64,000 nt of DNA, taken from positions 1-64,000 of the forward strand of contig NZ_ATAY01000020.1 in NCBI RefSeq assembly GCF_000421965.1, in the 5' to 3' direction. A program made the position numbers and the translations under genes. Source of the stretch: Ruminiclostridium papyrosolvens C7. GTDB taxonomy: Bacteria > Bacillota > Clostridia > Acetivibrionales > DSM-1351. The notes under the pieces were generated by a model that saw only the letters and a program-made list of their open reading frames with translations, searched no databases and had not been told where the DNA came from. Of the stretch, positions 43,934-53,033 are shown in pieces. How positions within the stretch are numbered: the first letter of the stretch is position 1; the number at the start of each line of letters is the position of its first letter.

Positions 43934-43975
43934 TTTATAATGGATGAGTTAGTCGGCTTAAAAGCATGTAAGTAA
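43877..43975 (+). CDS. Possible 32-residue membrane peptide
   Basis: A small frame with AGAAGG six to eleven bases before its ATG. The peptide is one hydrophobic helix (FVSIAIQLLLITAGYFIM) with a charged end, so it could be a single-pass membrane peptide. It lies in the otherwise empty 178-bp gap between cheY and fliO, in operon direction. I do not recognise it. Its start is inside a predicted hairpin. It may be chance; conservation in related genomes would decide. Confidence 0.35.
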   Translation: MLKEFVSIAIQLLLITAGYFIMDELVGLKACK

Positions 43976-44003
43976 CAAAAATTGCAGAGGGGCTTAATGA
44001 ATT

Positions 44004-44474
44004 ATGGGGAAGGTATTTACTGTTATACTGGCTTTTATAGTAGTTATGGTTCTATTGCTTCTGACTACAAGGTATCTGGCCTATAAGTCCAAGAAAATCC
44101 TTAAAGGAAATTACATGCAGATTATTGAGACCCTTAACCTTGGCACTAGTAACAGGATTCATCTTATTAAAGTTGATAATGAATTTTTTATTGTAGCTGC
44201 TTCAAATAAAAATGTCGAATTTTTATCAAAAGTTAGTATCAATGATTATCAGGAGCAAGAAGTAAAAAATCCAATTTCAGAGGTTGTTGATTTTACATCA
44301 ATACTGAAAAAATACACTAACGGGTTAACTTTTGGTGCAAAGACTAAAGAAAAAGTCCCTGAACCCTCACAACATGAAAATGAAAGTGAGAATAATGTGG
44401 TTTTCAGGAATAATTTAGAAAAGCTAAAAAACCTGTCTAATAGTATGAATAATCATCGGAGCGAAAATGGATAA
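44004..44474 (+). CDS. fliO: Flagellar biosynthesis protein FliO
   Basis: A 156-residue single-pass membrane protein that helps assemble the FliP ring of the export gate. One N-terminal helix (VFTVILAFIVVMVLLLLTTR) is followed by the FliO cytoplasmic core (MQIIETLNLGTSNRIHLIKV, EFFIVAASNKNVEFLS) and a polar tail. It overlaps fliP by 8 bp. Confidence 0.85.
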   Translation: MGKVFTVILAFIVVMVLLLLTTRYLAYKSKKILKGNYMQIIETLNLGTSNRIHLIKVDNEFFIVAASNKNVEFLSKVSINDYQEQEVKNPISEVVDFTSILKKYTNGLTFGAKTKEKVPEPSQHENESENNVVFRNNLEKLKNLSNSMNNHRSENG

Positions 44475-45267
44475 AAAGAGGAAAGTTAAAAGGTTAATAA
44501 TATTTACCGGAATTCTGGTTGTTATTTTTTGCTTAATGGGCGGACAAGCTCTTGCTGAACCAACAGTATCTGTTACTAAAGACGGCGTAAATATAGGCGC
44601 ATCCAGTGACCCTAAAGAGGTTTCTTCAAGTATACAGCTTTTAATAACATTAACGGTTCTGGCAATTGCACCTTCAATATTGATTATGATGACAGGCTTT
44701 ACCAGGATAATAATTATTCTGTCCTTTTTACGAAATGCTCTTGGAACTCAGCAGATGCCGCCTAATCAGGTATTAATAGGTTTAGCTTTATTTATTACAC
44801 TGTTTGTTATGAGTCCCGTACTGTCTGATATTAATGAAAATGCATTTCAGCCCTACACAAACGGGAAAATTACACAGCAGCAGGCTATAGATAAAAGTTC
44901 TCAAAGCATTAAAACCTGGATGGTTAAGCAGATTTTCAGTAATAAAAGGGAAAAGGATTTGGAGTTATTTATGACTCTTGGAGGTCAGAAGGATCCTGTA
45001 AAGGTTCAGGATGCTTCTAAGCTGTCACTTACCATAGTTGCACCGGCCTTTTTAATAAGTGAACTTACCGTAGCATTTAAATTTGGATTTTTGATATTTC
45101 TTCCCTTTTTGATAATTGATATGGTTGTATCGAGTGCATTGATGTCAATGGGTATGATGATGCTTCCTCCAATAATGATTTCATTGCCTTTTAAGATATT
45201 ACTATTTGTACTGGTGGACGGATGGTCTATGCTTACACAATCAATTATTACTAGTTTCGCCCGGTGA
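44467..45267 (+). CDS. fliP: Flagellar export gate protein FliP
   Basis: A 266-residue core protein of the export gate (FliP5FliQ4FliR1). A cleavable signal peptide (LIIFTGILVVIFCLMGGQALA) is visible, rare for a flagellar protein but typical of FliP. Landmarks: RIIIILSFLRNALGTQQMPP and FLIFLPFLIIDMVVSS. Four membrane helices follow the signal. fliQ and fliR follow in order. Confidence 0.95.
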   Translation: MDKKRKVKRLIIFTGILVVIFCLMGGQALAEPTVSVTKDGVNIGASSDPKEVSSSIQLLITLTVLAIAPSILIMMTGFTRIIIILSFLRNALGTQQMPPNQVLIGLALFITLFVMSPVLSDINENAFQPYTNGKITQQQAIDKSSQSIKTWMVKQIFSNKREKDLELFMTLGGQKDPVKVQDASKLSLTIVAPAFLISELTVAFKFGFLIFLPFLIIDMVVSSALMSMGMMMLPPIMISLPFKILLFVLVDGWSMLTQSIITSFAR

Positions 45268-45341
45268 CGAGCCGGGAGGATAAAGTTGGTTTGTATATTG
45301 AGTAATAGTTTTACGTTAGTGTATAGAGGGGTGGATTCTCA

Positions 45342-45611
45342 ATGGACGAGAGCAGCATTATAAACATTGCACAAGAAGCTTTAAAAGTAATATTGTATGT
45401 ATCCGCACCTATTCTGCTAATCAGTATGGTTGTCGGTTTGGTAATAAGTATTTTTCAGGCAACTACACAGATTCAGGAGCAGACTTTGACCTTCGTTCCG
45501 AAAATTTTATCGGTTGTGGCTGCCATAGCACTTTTCGGCTCATGGATGTTGAGAGTATTGATAGAATATACACAGAATATATTTATAAACATTAATCAGT
45601 TTATAAAATAA
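45342..45611 (+). CDS. fliQ: Flagellar export gate protein FliQ
   Basis: An 89-residue protein with two membrane helices (LKVILYVSAPILLISMVVGL and VVAAIALFGSWMLRVLIEY) joined by the conserved IFQATTQIQEQTLTFVPK loop. It is a helical component of the export pore. AGAGGGGTGG precedes the ATG. Confidence 0.94.
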   Translation: MDESSIINIAQEALKVILYVSAPILLISMVVGLVISIFQATTQIQEQTLTFVPKILSVVAAIALFGSWMLRVLIEYTQNIFININQFIK

Positions 45612-45628
45612 TTTGGGAGTTGAGAGCA

Positions 45629-46426
45629 TTGCAGATACCTTTTGGTATGTTGCTTAACAATGTAGAACTATTTCTGCTTGTATTTGTAAGGATGACAGGA
45701 TTGTTTGTAACAGCTCCCATTTTTGGAAGAAGGAACATACCTGTATACTATAAAGTTGGATTTGCCTTTATAACTGCTATTTTAGCGTCTAGTGTCATAA
45801 GGGTTGATCATATAATTAATACTGATAATTTTTTAATTTTTGCTTTATATATATTAAAAGAATTCTTAGTCGGTATAATATTAGGATTTGTAGCTTATGC
45901 GGTATTTACATGTATATATCTGGCGGGACAGATTATTGACATGCAGATTGGGTTTGGAATGGTAAATGTTTTTGATCCAATGTCAAATATACAGATTCCT
46001 GTTACTGCAAATCTTTATTTTATATTGGCAATGATTATTTTTTTGGTGACAAATGGGCACCACATGTTGATTAAGGCTTTATTTGAAAGCTTTCAGATTG
46101 TTCCGTTAGGAAGCGGAGTAATTGGTCCCAAGCTTACAGACGATGTAATAGGCCTTATAGCGGGAGTCTTCAGTATGGGCTTCAAAATAGCCGCTCCCGT
46201 AGTAGCTGCAATTTTTATTACTGATGTGGTTTTGGGAATTATATCAAAGACTATACCTCAAATGAATGTATTTATACTTGGTATGCCTTTGAAAATATTT
46301 TTAGGTATACTTATTGTTATGATAACAATACCTGCTTTTGTATATATAGTAACAGTTATTACTGATGACATGAATACACAGATATTCAAGTTCCTTAAGG
46401 ATATGGGGAATTCCTTGAAAACATAA
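45629..46426 (+). CDS. fliR: Flagellar export gate protein FliR
   Basis: A 265-residue polytopic protein that closes the export-gate helix. Landmarks: FVRMTGLFVTAPIFGRRNIP, YLAGQIIDMQIGFGMVNVFD and PQMNVFILGMPLKIFLG. I choose the TTG at 45629, spaced normally from GGGAG; the TTG at 45620 is too close to that site. flhB follows. Confidence 0.92.
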   Translation: MQIPFGMLLNNVELFLLVFVRMTGLFVTAPIFGRRNIPVYYKVGFAFITAILASSVIRVDHIINTDNFLIFALYILKEFLVGIILGFVAYAVFTCIYLAGQIIDMQIGFGMVNVFDPMSNIQIPVTANLYFILAMIIFLVTNGHHMLIKALFESFQIVPLGSGVIGPKLTDDVIGLIAGVFSMGFKIAAPVVAAIFITDVVLGIISKTIPQMNVFILGMPLKIFLGILIVMITIPAFVYIVTVITDDMNTQIFKFLKDMGNSLKT

Positions 46427-46456
46427 AAATTTATTCGTCGCCAATTGGAGGGTGGA

Positions 46457-47602
46457 ATGAGAAACCCCATAACAAACAATATATTTGAAGCAGATTGTAG
46501 GTTGGAATTAAATTATCAACTTTTTGCATCCGGTGGTGCAGAGGATAAAACAGAGAAAGCAACTCCAAAGAAGAAAAGTGATGCAAGGAAAAAGGGCCAA
46601 GTATTTCAGAGCAGAGAAGTGACAGCATCATTAATCCTTATTGTAGCTGTTGTTGCAATGAGGATATTCGGCGGTACAATTTATGCACAGCTTACACAAT
46701 ATTTGAAAAAGACATTTAATGATTATCTTACAGTCAAGGATGCATTAGATTTTAATATACTTGCAAATCTATTTATTGATGTCTTAATGGTTCTGGCAAA
46801 AACGGTGCTACCTTTACTTCTAGTGGCTTTTCTTACGGCACTAATTGTTAATTATGCACAGGTCGGGATATTGTTTACTATGGAAACCTTGAAAATCAAG
46901 GGAGACAGAATAAATCCATTAAGCGGCTTTAAAAGGATTTTTTCTATAAGGTCGGTAGTAGAACTATTAAAGTCAATTATTAAGATAATAATTGTGGGGT
47001 GGGTAGCGTACTCATATCTCAAATCAAAAACCGAACAGGTTTTAACCCTGATTGATACTGATTTGATGAGTGTATTGATATTTATAGCTGATGCAGCATT
47101 CACCGTGGCTTTAAGAATATGTATGGCTATGGTGATTCTGGGATTTGCCGATTATCTATATCAAAGATATGACTATGAAAAGAACCTAAAAATGACTAAA
47201 CAGGAAGTTAAAGAAGAATATAAACAGATGGAGGGAAATCCTGAGATTAAGTCCAAAATCAAGCAGAAACAGCGTCAGATGTCGCTGAAAAGAATGATGC
47301 AGGATATTCCAAAGGCTGATGTAGTTATAACCAACCCTACGCACTTTGCCGTAGCGTTAAAGTATGATTCAGAAAAGTCGACTGCACCATTTGTAGTGGC
47401 AAAGGGGCAGGATTATATAGCACTTAGAATAAAACAAATAGCCGCTGATAACAAGGTACAGATTGTTGAAAACAAGCCATTGGCGAGAACATTGTACAGT
47501 ACAGTAGACATCGGACAGGCTATTCCGCCTGATCTATACCAAGCTGTTGCAGAAATACTTGCGTTTGTATACAACTTGAAAAACGGCGGTAAGGCAGGAT
47601 AG
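46457..47602 (+). CDS. flhB: Flagellar export switch protein FlhB
   Basis: A 381-residue protein with four membrane helices and a cytoplasmic domain that self-cleaves at NPTH (VVITNPTHFAVALKY), changing substrate choice from hook to filament. The start region EDKTEKATPKKKSDARKKGQ is typical. The N-terminal extension before it (about 30 residues, NNIFEADCRLELNYQLF) is longer than in Bacillus and resembles the FliR-FlhB linker of clostridial fusions, though here the genes are separate. ATG at 46457 follows GGAGGG. Confidence 0.93.
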   Translation: MRNPITNNIFEADCRLELNYQLFASGGAEDKTEKATPKKKSDARKKGQVFQSREVTASLILIVAVVAMRIFGGTIYAQLTQYLKKTFNDYLTVKDALDFNILANLFIDVLMVLAKTVLPLLLVAFLTALIVNYAQVGILFTMETLKIKGDRINPLSGFKRIFSIRSVVELLKSIIKIIIVGWVAYSYLKSKTEQVLTLIDTDLMSVLIFIADAAFTVALRICMAMVILGFADYLYQRYDYEKNLKMTKQEVKEEYKQMEGNPEIKSKIKQKQRQMSLKRMMQDIPKADVVITNPTHFAVALKYDSEKSTAPFVVAKGQDYIALRIKQIAADNKVQIVENKPLARTLYSTVDIGQAIPPDLYQAVAEILAFVYNLKNGGKAG

Positions 47603-47637
47603 CGGCGAAGTTTTACTTATGAAAAGGGGGACAAAAA

Positions 47638-49662
47638 GTGGCAAAGCTTAACAATTTTTTTGTACCGTTAATTGTTGTACTTGCAATTTTAAATCTTATT
47701 TTGCCAATACCTACGGGTGTGTTGGACTTTTTGCTTGCAGTAAATATAATACTTGCGGCTATAATTATGCTCAATACAATATATCTCAAAACGGCACTGG
47801 ATCTTTCCGTGTTTCCAACGTTGATAGTAGTTACAACCATATTTCGTCTATCACTTAATGTTACTGCCACTAAGCTTATTCTGGCAAATGGTGAAGCAGG
47901 TCATGTTATCAGGGGCTTTGGACAATTTGTAGGAAGAAATAATCTGGTTGTTGGCTTTGTTATATTCTTTATAATTATGATTGTTAACTTCCTCGTAATT
48001 ACAAAGGGTTCTGAAAGAGTTGCAGAAGTTGCAGCGAGATTTACATTGGATGCTATGCCCGGTAAACAGATGGCTATAGATGCCGATTTGAATACAGGTC
48101 TTATAAATGATACAGAAGCAAAAGAACGCAGAAGAAAGATACAAAGAGAAGCAGACTTTTACGGTTCTATGGATGGTGCCAGTAAATTCGTAAAAAATGA
48201 TGCCATTGCAGGTATTATTATTACATTGATAAATATCACAGGTGGTATCATCATAGGAGTTGTTATGCTTGGGAAGGACATAGGTGAAGCCTTACAAACA
48301 TATACAATTCTGACTATAGGTGATGGCTTGGTAAGCCAGTTGCCTGCACTTATGCTGTCAACAGCCACAAGTTTTATTGTTACACGTGCAGGTGCAGATT
48401 CTGATCTTAACAAGGATGTAGTAAAGCAGTTATTCTATAATCCAAAAGTTCTTATTATAGCAGCCCTACTCAGTATCGGTATGGCGCCGTTTTTAACCCC
48501 CGTACCTTTTCTAATTCTTGCTGCAGCCCTACTTTTAGTAGCTTATAAAATTAAACAACTTCAACAAGAAGCTGATATGGATGAAGAAGTGCAGATTCAG
48601 GAAAGTGAAGTTGAGGAAATCAGAAAACCTGAGAATGTTGTCAGCCTTCTTCAAGTCGACCCTATAGAACTTGAGTTTGGTTACGGTATTATCCCTCTGG
48701 CAGATGTAAATCAGGGGGGAGATTTGCTGGATAGAGTTGTTTTAATCAGAAGACAATTGGCACTTGAGCTTGGTATGATTGTACCTGTTATCAGATTAAG
48801 AGATAACATTCAGATAGGACCAAATGAGTATATTATTAAAATAAAAGGTACTCAGGTGGCAAGGGGAGAATTGTTGTTTGACTATTTCCTTGCTATGAAT
48901 TCAGGGGATGTTGACGAAGAGCTTGAGGGTATAAAAACCATAGAGCCGGCATTTGGGTTGCCAGCAATATGGATTCAGGAAAATCAGAGGGACAAAGCAG
49001 AAATGCTTGGATATACTGTTGTTGATCCACCTTCAATTATAGCAACACATCTTACCGAAGTTATAAAGAAACATTCATTCGAATTGCTTGGAAGACAAGA
49101 AGTACAGGCATTGGTGGATAACATCAAACAATCTTACCCGGCTATTGTTGATGAACTCGTTCCTAAGATTATGAGCATCGGTGAAATACAAAAAGTACTT
49201 GCAAACCTGTTAAAAGAGAATGTAACAATAAGAGATATGGTCACCATTATGGAAACTTTGGCAGATTATGCTCCTGCCACTCATGATGTTGACATGCTGA
49301 CTGAGTATGTGCGTCAGGCTTTGGGAAGGTCAATATCGCAGAAATTCCTTAACGGAAATACAAATGTAATTACACTGGATCCTAAGGTAGAACAAATGAT
49401 ACTGGATTCCATACAAAAAACGGAGTTTGGTTCATATCTTGCTCTTGACCCTGCTGTATCAAACACTATCATAAACAGTGTTTCAAAAAATGTTCAAAGA
49501 CTAATACAACTTGGAAGTCAACCGATTATACTGGCTTCACCTGTTGTAAGATTATATTTTAAACGTATGACAGAAAATGTAATTCCAGGTTTGGTGGTTT
49601 TATCTTATAATGAAGTTGATTCTGGGGTTGAAATACAATCAGTAGGAACGGTCAGTGTTTAA
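47638..49662 (+). CDS. flhA: Flagellar export gate protein FlhA
   Basis: A 674-residue export gate protein: eight N-terminal membrane helices (about 1-300) and a large cytoplasmic ring domain (about 340-674) that binds chaperones and FliI/FliJ. Landmarks: FPTLIVVTTIFRLSLNVTAT and the FHIPEP-type loop RFTLDAMPGKQMAIDADLN. It uses GTG with AAAGGGGGA. flhF follows after 49 bp. Confidence 0.96.
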   Translation: MAKLNNFFVPLIVVLAILNLILPIPTGVLDFLLAVNIILAAIIMLNTIYLKTALDLSVFPTLIVVTTIFRLSLNVTATKLILANGEAGHVIRGFGQFVGRNNLVVGFVIFFIIMIVNFLVITKGSERVAEVAARFTLDAMPGKQMAIDADLNTGLINDTEAKERRRKIQREADFYGSMDGASKFVKNDAIAGIIITLINITGGIIIGVVMLGKDIGEALQTYTILTIGDGLVSQLPALMLSTATSFIVTRAGADSDLNKDVVKQLFYNPKVLIIAALLSIGMAPFLTPVPFLILAAALLLVAYKIKQLQQEADMDEEVQIQESEVEEIRKPENVVSLLQVDPIELEFGYGIIPLADVNQGGDLLDRVVLIRRQLALELGMIVPVIRLRDNIQIGPNEYIIKIKGTQVARGELLFDYFLAMNSGDVDEELEGIKTIEPAFGLPAIWIQENQRDKAEMLGYTVVDPPSIIATHLTEVIKKHSFELLGRQEVQALVDNIKQSYPAIVDELVPKIMSIGEIQKVLANLLKENVTIRDMVTIMETLADYAPATHDVDMLTEYVRQALGRSISQKFLNGNTNVITLDPKVEQMILDSIQKTEFGSYLALDPAVSNTIINSVSKNVQRLIQLGSQPIILASPVVRLYFKRMTENVIPGLVVLSYNEVDSGVEIQSVGTVSV

Positions 49663-49711
49663 TGGAGATTCATAAGAATAATCTATTGCAAACAAATCCG
49701 GAGGTTAACGT

Positions 49712-50881
49712 ATGAAAATAAAGCGCTATATGGGTAAAAATACACAGGAAGCTTTGCTGAAAGTCAAAATGGATCTGGGAAATGATGCAATTATATTGAG
49801 TACAAAAAAAGTAAGGCAAAAAGGCTTAAAAAAGTACTTTACCAGTCCAATGATGGAGGTAATGGCCGCAATAGATGATGATTCAGCAAAAACGTCCAGA
49901 AAGGAGTTAGCAAGACCTGATAATCCCTTAGTAAACGATATAAGCCCTAAAAATATGCTGTCACAAAAAGAGGAAAAAATAACTCAGCTAGAGAATAAAG
50001 TAACTAAAATAGAGACTTTATTGGATCGTATATTAGACATTATAAAACCGGAAAACAAAAGTGCTGATGTTGCTAAAAGTGATGAAACTGCACAATTGTC
50101 ACAGGTTTTTCAACTATTATACAATAACCTGCTTAAAAACGAAGTAGATCAGGATATTGCTCAGAAGATTATAGAAAAAGTCGCTGAGAAGAGTGATGCA
50201 AGGAATATTAATGATGCATCAGTCGCTATGTTATCTGTTATATCTTCAATATTGGGCAAGGCAGAGCCTATCAACTTCAGGCAGGACGGCAAGCCCACGG
50301 TAATACTGTTTGTAGGCCCTACCGGCGTAGGAAAAACAACTACACTTGCTAAACTTGCTGCTTCTTTTATGTTGACTAACAATAAAAACGTCGGTTTTAT
50401 AACTGCTGATACTTATAGAATAGCTGCTGTTGACCAGCTCAAGACTTATGCGGAAATACTTGGAATTCCCATATCAATTGCATATTCGGTAGAGGAAATC
50501 AGCAGTCAAATAGAGAATTACAGTGACAAGGATGTAATACTTATAGACACTGCAGGCTGCAGCTACCGGGATAAACAAAAGTTTGAGGAATTACAAAAAA
50601 TCATAGAAGTCTGCAATGCTGATGAAGTATTCCTTGTACTTAGTGCAACAGTAAGCTCAAAAAACTGCAGAGATATAATTAAAAATTACGGATTTATACA
50701 AAATTACAGACTTATCTTTACAAAGCTTGATGAAACGCCTGTTTATGGTAGTATACTCAATACAAAATGCTACTCGGATAAACCTCTGGCGTATATAACT
50801 AACGGACAAAACGTACCCGATGATATAGAAGTGGTAAACACAGAAAAAATATCAAAAAATCTACTGGGGAGTATAACATAA
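49712..50881 (+). CDS. flhF: Flagellar SRP-like GTPase FlhF
   Basis: A 389-residue SRP-family GTPase that directs where flagella are placed. A basic N-terminal region (KIKRYMGKNTQEALLKVKMD) and charged linker precede the NG domain with G1 FVGPTGVGKTTTLAKLA, FITADTYRIAAVDQLKTY, VILIDTAGCSYRDK and TKLDETPVYGSIL. flhG starts 1 bp after the stop, so the GTPase and its activator are made together. Confidence 0.95.
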   Translation: MKIKRYMGKNTQEALLKVKMDLGNDAIILSTKKVRQKGLKKYFTSPMMEVMAAIDDDSAKTSRKELARPDNPLVNDISPKNMLSQKEEKITQLENKVTKIETLLDRILDIIKPENKSADVAKSDETAQLSQVFQLLYNNLLKNEVDQDIAQKIIEKVAEKSDARNINDASVAMLSVISSILGKAEPINFRQDGKPTVILFVGPTGVGKTTTLAKLAASFMLTNNKNVGFITADTYRIAAVDQLKTYAEILGIPISIAYSVEEISSQIENYSDKDVILIDTAGCSYRDKQKFEELQKIIEVCNADEVFLVLSATVSSKNCRDIIKNYGFIQNYRLIFTKLDETPVYGSILNTKCYSDKPLAYITNGQNVPDDIEVVNTEKISKNLLGSIT

Positions 50882-50882
50882 T

Positions 50883-51788
50883 ATGATAGATCAAGCTGAT
50901 AAGTTAAGGCAGATAGTTAATAATCTTAATAAAACGGAAAACCCGCAGCAGCCTCAAAACTTAGCAGAACAAAAGCGTGCAAAGGTTATTACTGTCACCA
51001 GCGGTAAAGGCGGAGTAGGTAAAACAAATGTTACCGTTAACCTTGCAATAGCTCTTAGTCAAAGAGGCTACAGAGTTGTAATAATTGATGCTGACTTGGG
51101 TTTATCAAATATAGATGTCGTATTTGGAATAGTACCTAAATACACAATGCTGGATTGTATTAAAAATGGCAAGGGTTTATTGGATATACTGTGTGACGGG
51201 CCGGGAAATATAAAATTTATTTCCGGTGGGTCAGGAGTGCAGGAACTAATTAATCTTGACAAAAGTTCCTTGGAAATTTTTATGGCAAATATGTCATTAC
51301 TTGATCATATTGCTGATTATATTTTAATAGATACAGGTGCAGGTTTGTCAGATACAGTTATGAATTTTGTAATGTCTGCGGACGAAGTTGTTCTGGTTGT
51401 AACACCTGAACCGACGTCAATTACTGATGCATATGCATTAGTAAAGACTGTGTCAAATATAAAAAAGGATTGTGCTATAAATGTTTTGATAAACAGAGCT
51501 GAAAGTGAGCAAGAGGCTAAAAATGTATACAACAACTTTTCAATGGTTTCTGAAAAGTTTTTAGGTATGAAGCTTCAATCCTTGGGTTATTTGCCATTTG
51601 ATCAGATGTTAATAAAATCAGTAAAGCTTCAGAAACCATATTTATTAAGTTATCCTAAAAATTATACTAGCAAATTGTTCATTGAACTTGCTGATACACT
51701 CATAAAAAACGACATAAATCAACAAAAAAATACACAATCTGGCATTAAAGGTTTTCTGAACCGTTTTGTTGGGTTGTTTACTCATTAA
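50883..51788 (+). CDS. flhG: MinD-like ATPase FlhG (YlxH/FleN)
   Basis: A 301-residue ParA/MinD ATPase that controls flagellar number and activates FlhF. The deviant Walker A is TSGKGGVGKTNVTVNLA; switch regions VVIIDADLGLSNIDVVFG and YILIDTGAGLSD follow. The N-terminus (ADKLRQIVNNLN) has the conserved FlhF-activating DQAxxLR-type motif. A 173-bp gap with no clear gene separates it from cheB. Confidence 0.93.
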   Translation: MIDQADKLRQIVNNLNKTENPQQPQNLAEQKRAKVITVTSGKGGVGKTNVTVNLAIALSQRGYRVVIIDADLGLSNIDVVFGIVPKYTMLDCIKNGKGLLDILCDGPGNIKFISGGSGVQELINLDKSSLEIFMANMSLLDHIADYILIDTGAGLSDTVMNFVMSADEVVLVVTPEPTSITDAYALVKTVSNIKKDCAINVLINRAESEQEAKNVYNNFSMVSEKFLGMKLQSLGYLPFDQMLIKSVKLQKPYLLSYPKNYTSKLFIELADTLIKNDINQQKNTQSGIKGFLNRFVGLFTH

Positions 51789-51961
51789 TAAGAGAGTATA
51801 CTATAATTAGGTAGGATTATTTTGGTATGTTTTATATTTTTAACGGGGAAAAATAAAAATTTATATTTAAAGTATATAAAATTGGCTACAAAGACATGAA
51901 GAAGATAATAGGATAGTAGTAGGTCAGCAATGAAACTTCTAATAAAAGGCTGAGGTAACCA

Positions 51962-53032
51962 ATGAGTTTAAATTTAAAAAAGAACAATCCAATAAAGGTA
52001 TTGATTGTAGATGACTCTGCATTTATGAGAAAAGTGTTATCAGACATGCTTAACTCAGATAATTCTATTTCTGTGGTTGGTACTGCTGTTGATGGCAAGG
52101 ATGCATTGGAAAAAATACATCATTTGCATCCGGATGTGGTAACATTGGATGTAGACATGCCTGTAATGGACGGAATTAACTGCCTGAGGCAAATTATGCA
52201 GAGAATTCCAAAACCCGTAATAATGTTTGGAAGTGAAACAGAGTATGGTACTGAAATGACCATAAGAGCACTGGATGAGGGTGCAGTTGATTTTGTTGTA
52301 AAGCCCAAGAATATATTTGAAATAAAAAATGATTCTAAACGAAATGAAATAATAGAAAAAATTATTATAGCAAAAAATATTAAGCTAAAATCGATTCAGA
52401 AAAAGACGATAGATAATGATAAAAGAATGACCTCAAAAAGTACAAAGCCTGTGAAAAATATTATAGCAATCGGAAGTTCTACAGGCGGGCCAAAGGCATT
52501 GCAAACGGTTATACCTTATTTGCCGAGAGATATGTCCATAGCAGTTCTGGTTGTTCAGCACATGCCTCCCGGATTTACGAAGTCTCTTGCCGAAAGACTG
52601 GATAGTAAGAGTGACTTGATAGTCAAAGAAGCAACCCATAGAGAAAAAGTACTTGAGGGTTATGCTTATATAGCACCGGGGGACTCGCACATGAAGATTC
52701 AAACATCTGCAAATGGTGATATAATAATTAATTTAGACAAATCTCCTCCTGTCGGAGGGCATAGACCATCAGTAGATGTTATGATGACTTCTTTGTCGGA
52801 AACTGGGTTAAAAAATATAATTGGTGTTATTCTGACAGGTATGGGTGCCGATGGGAGTGTAGGAATCAAAAAATTAAAGGAAGTAAATAAAAGTTTTATA
52901 ATAGCCCAAGATGAAGAAACAAGCGTAGTTTATGGAATGCCAAAAATGGCAGTACAAACCGGAGCAGTAGACAAAATAGTATCACTTGATAAAATTCCAA
53001 GTGAAATAATCCAATATTTGGGGGTGCGTTAA
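51962..53032 (+). CDS. cheB: Chemotaxis methylesterase/glutamine deamidase CheB
   Basis: A 356-residue two-domain protein. Receiver at about 1-125 (VLIVDDSAFMRK; phosphoacceptor in VTLDVDMPVMDG). Methylesterase at about 165-350 with the Ser (AIGSSTGGPKAL), His (VQHMPPGFT) and Asp (LTGMGADGS) of the triad. It removes methyl groups from chemoreceptors. The partner methyltransferase CheR is not in the window. cheA begins 1 bp after the stop. Confidence 0.95.
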   Translation: MSLNLKKNNPIKVLIVDDSAFMRKVLSDMLNSDNSISVVGTAVDGKDALEKIHHLHPDVVTLDVDMPVMDGINCLRQIMQRIPKPVIMFGSETEYGTEMTIRALDEGAVDFVVKPKNIFEIKNDSKRNEIIEKIIIAKNIKLKSIQKKTIDNDKRMTSKSTKPVKNIIAIGSSTGGPKALQTVIPYLPRDMSIAVLVVQHMPPGFTKSLAERLDSKSDLIVKEATHREKVLEGYAYIAPGDSHMKIQTSANGDIIINLDKSPPVGGHRPSVDVMMTSLSETGLKNIIGVILTGMGADGSVGIKKLKEVNKSFIIAQDEETSVVYGMPKMAVQTGAVDKIVSLDKIPSEIIQYLGVR

Positions 53033-53033
53033 A

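Noticed and set aside
51789-51961. Possible small gene between flhG and cheB
   Set aside because: The stretch is AT-rich, with stop codons in all frames and no convincing ribosome site plus frame.
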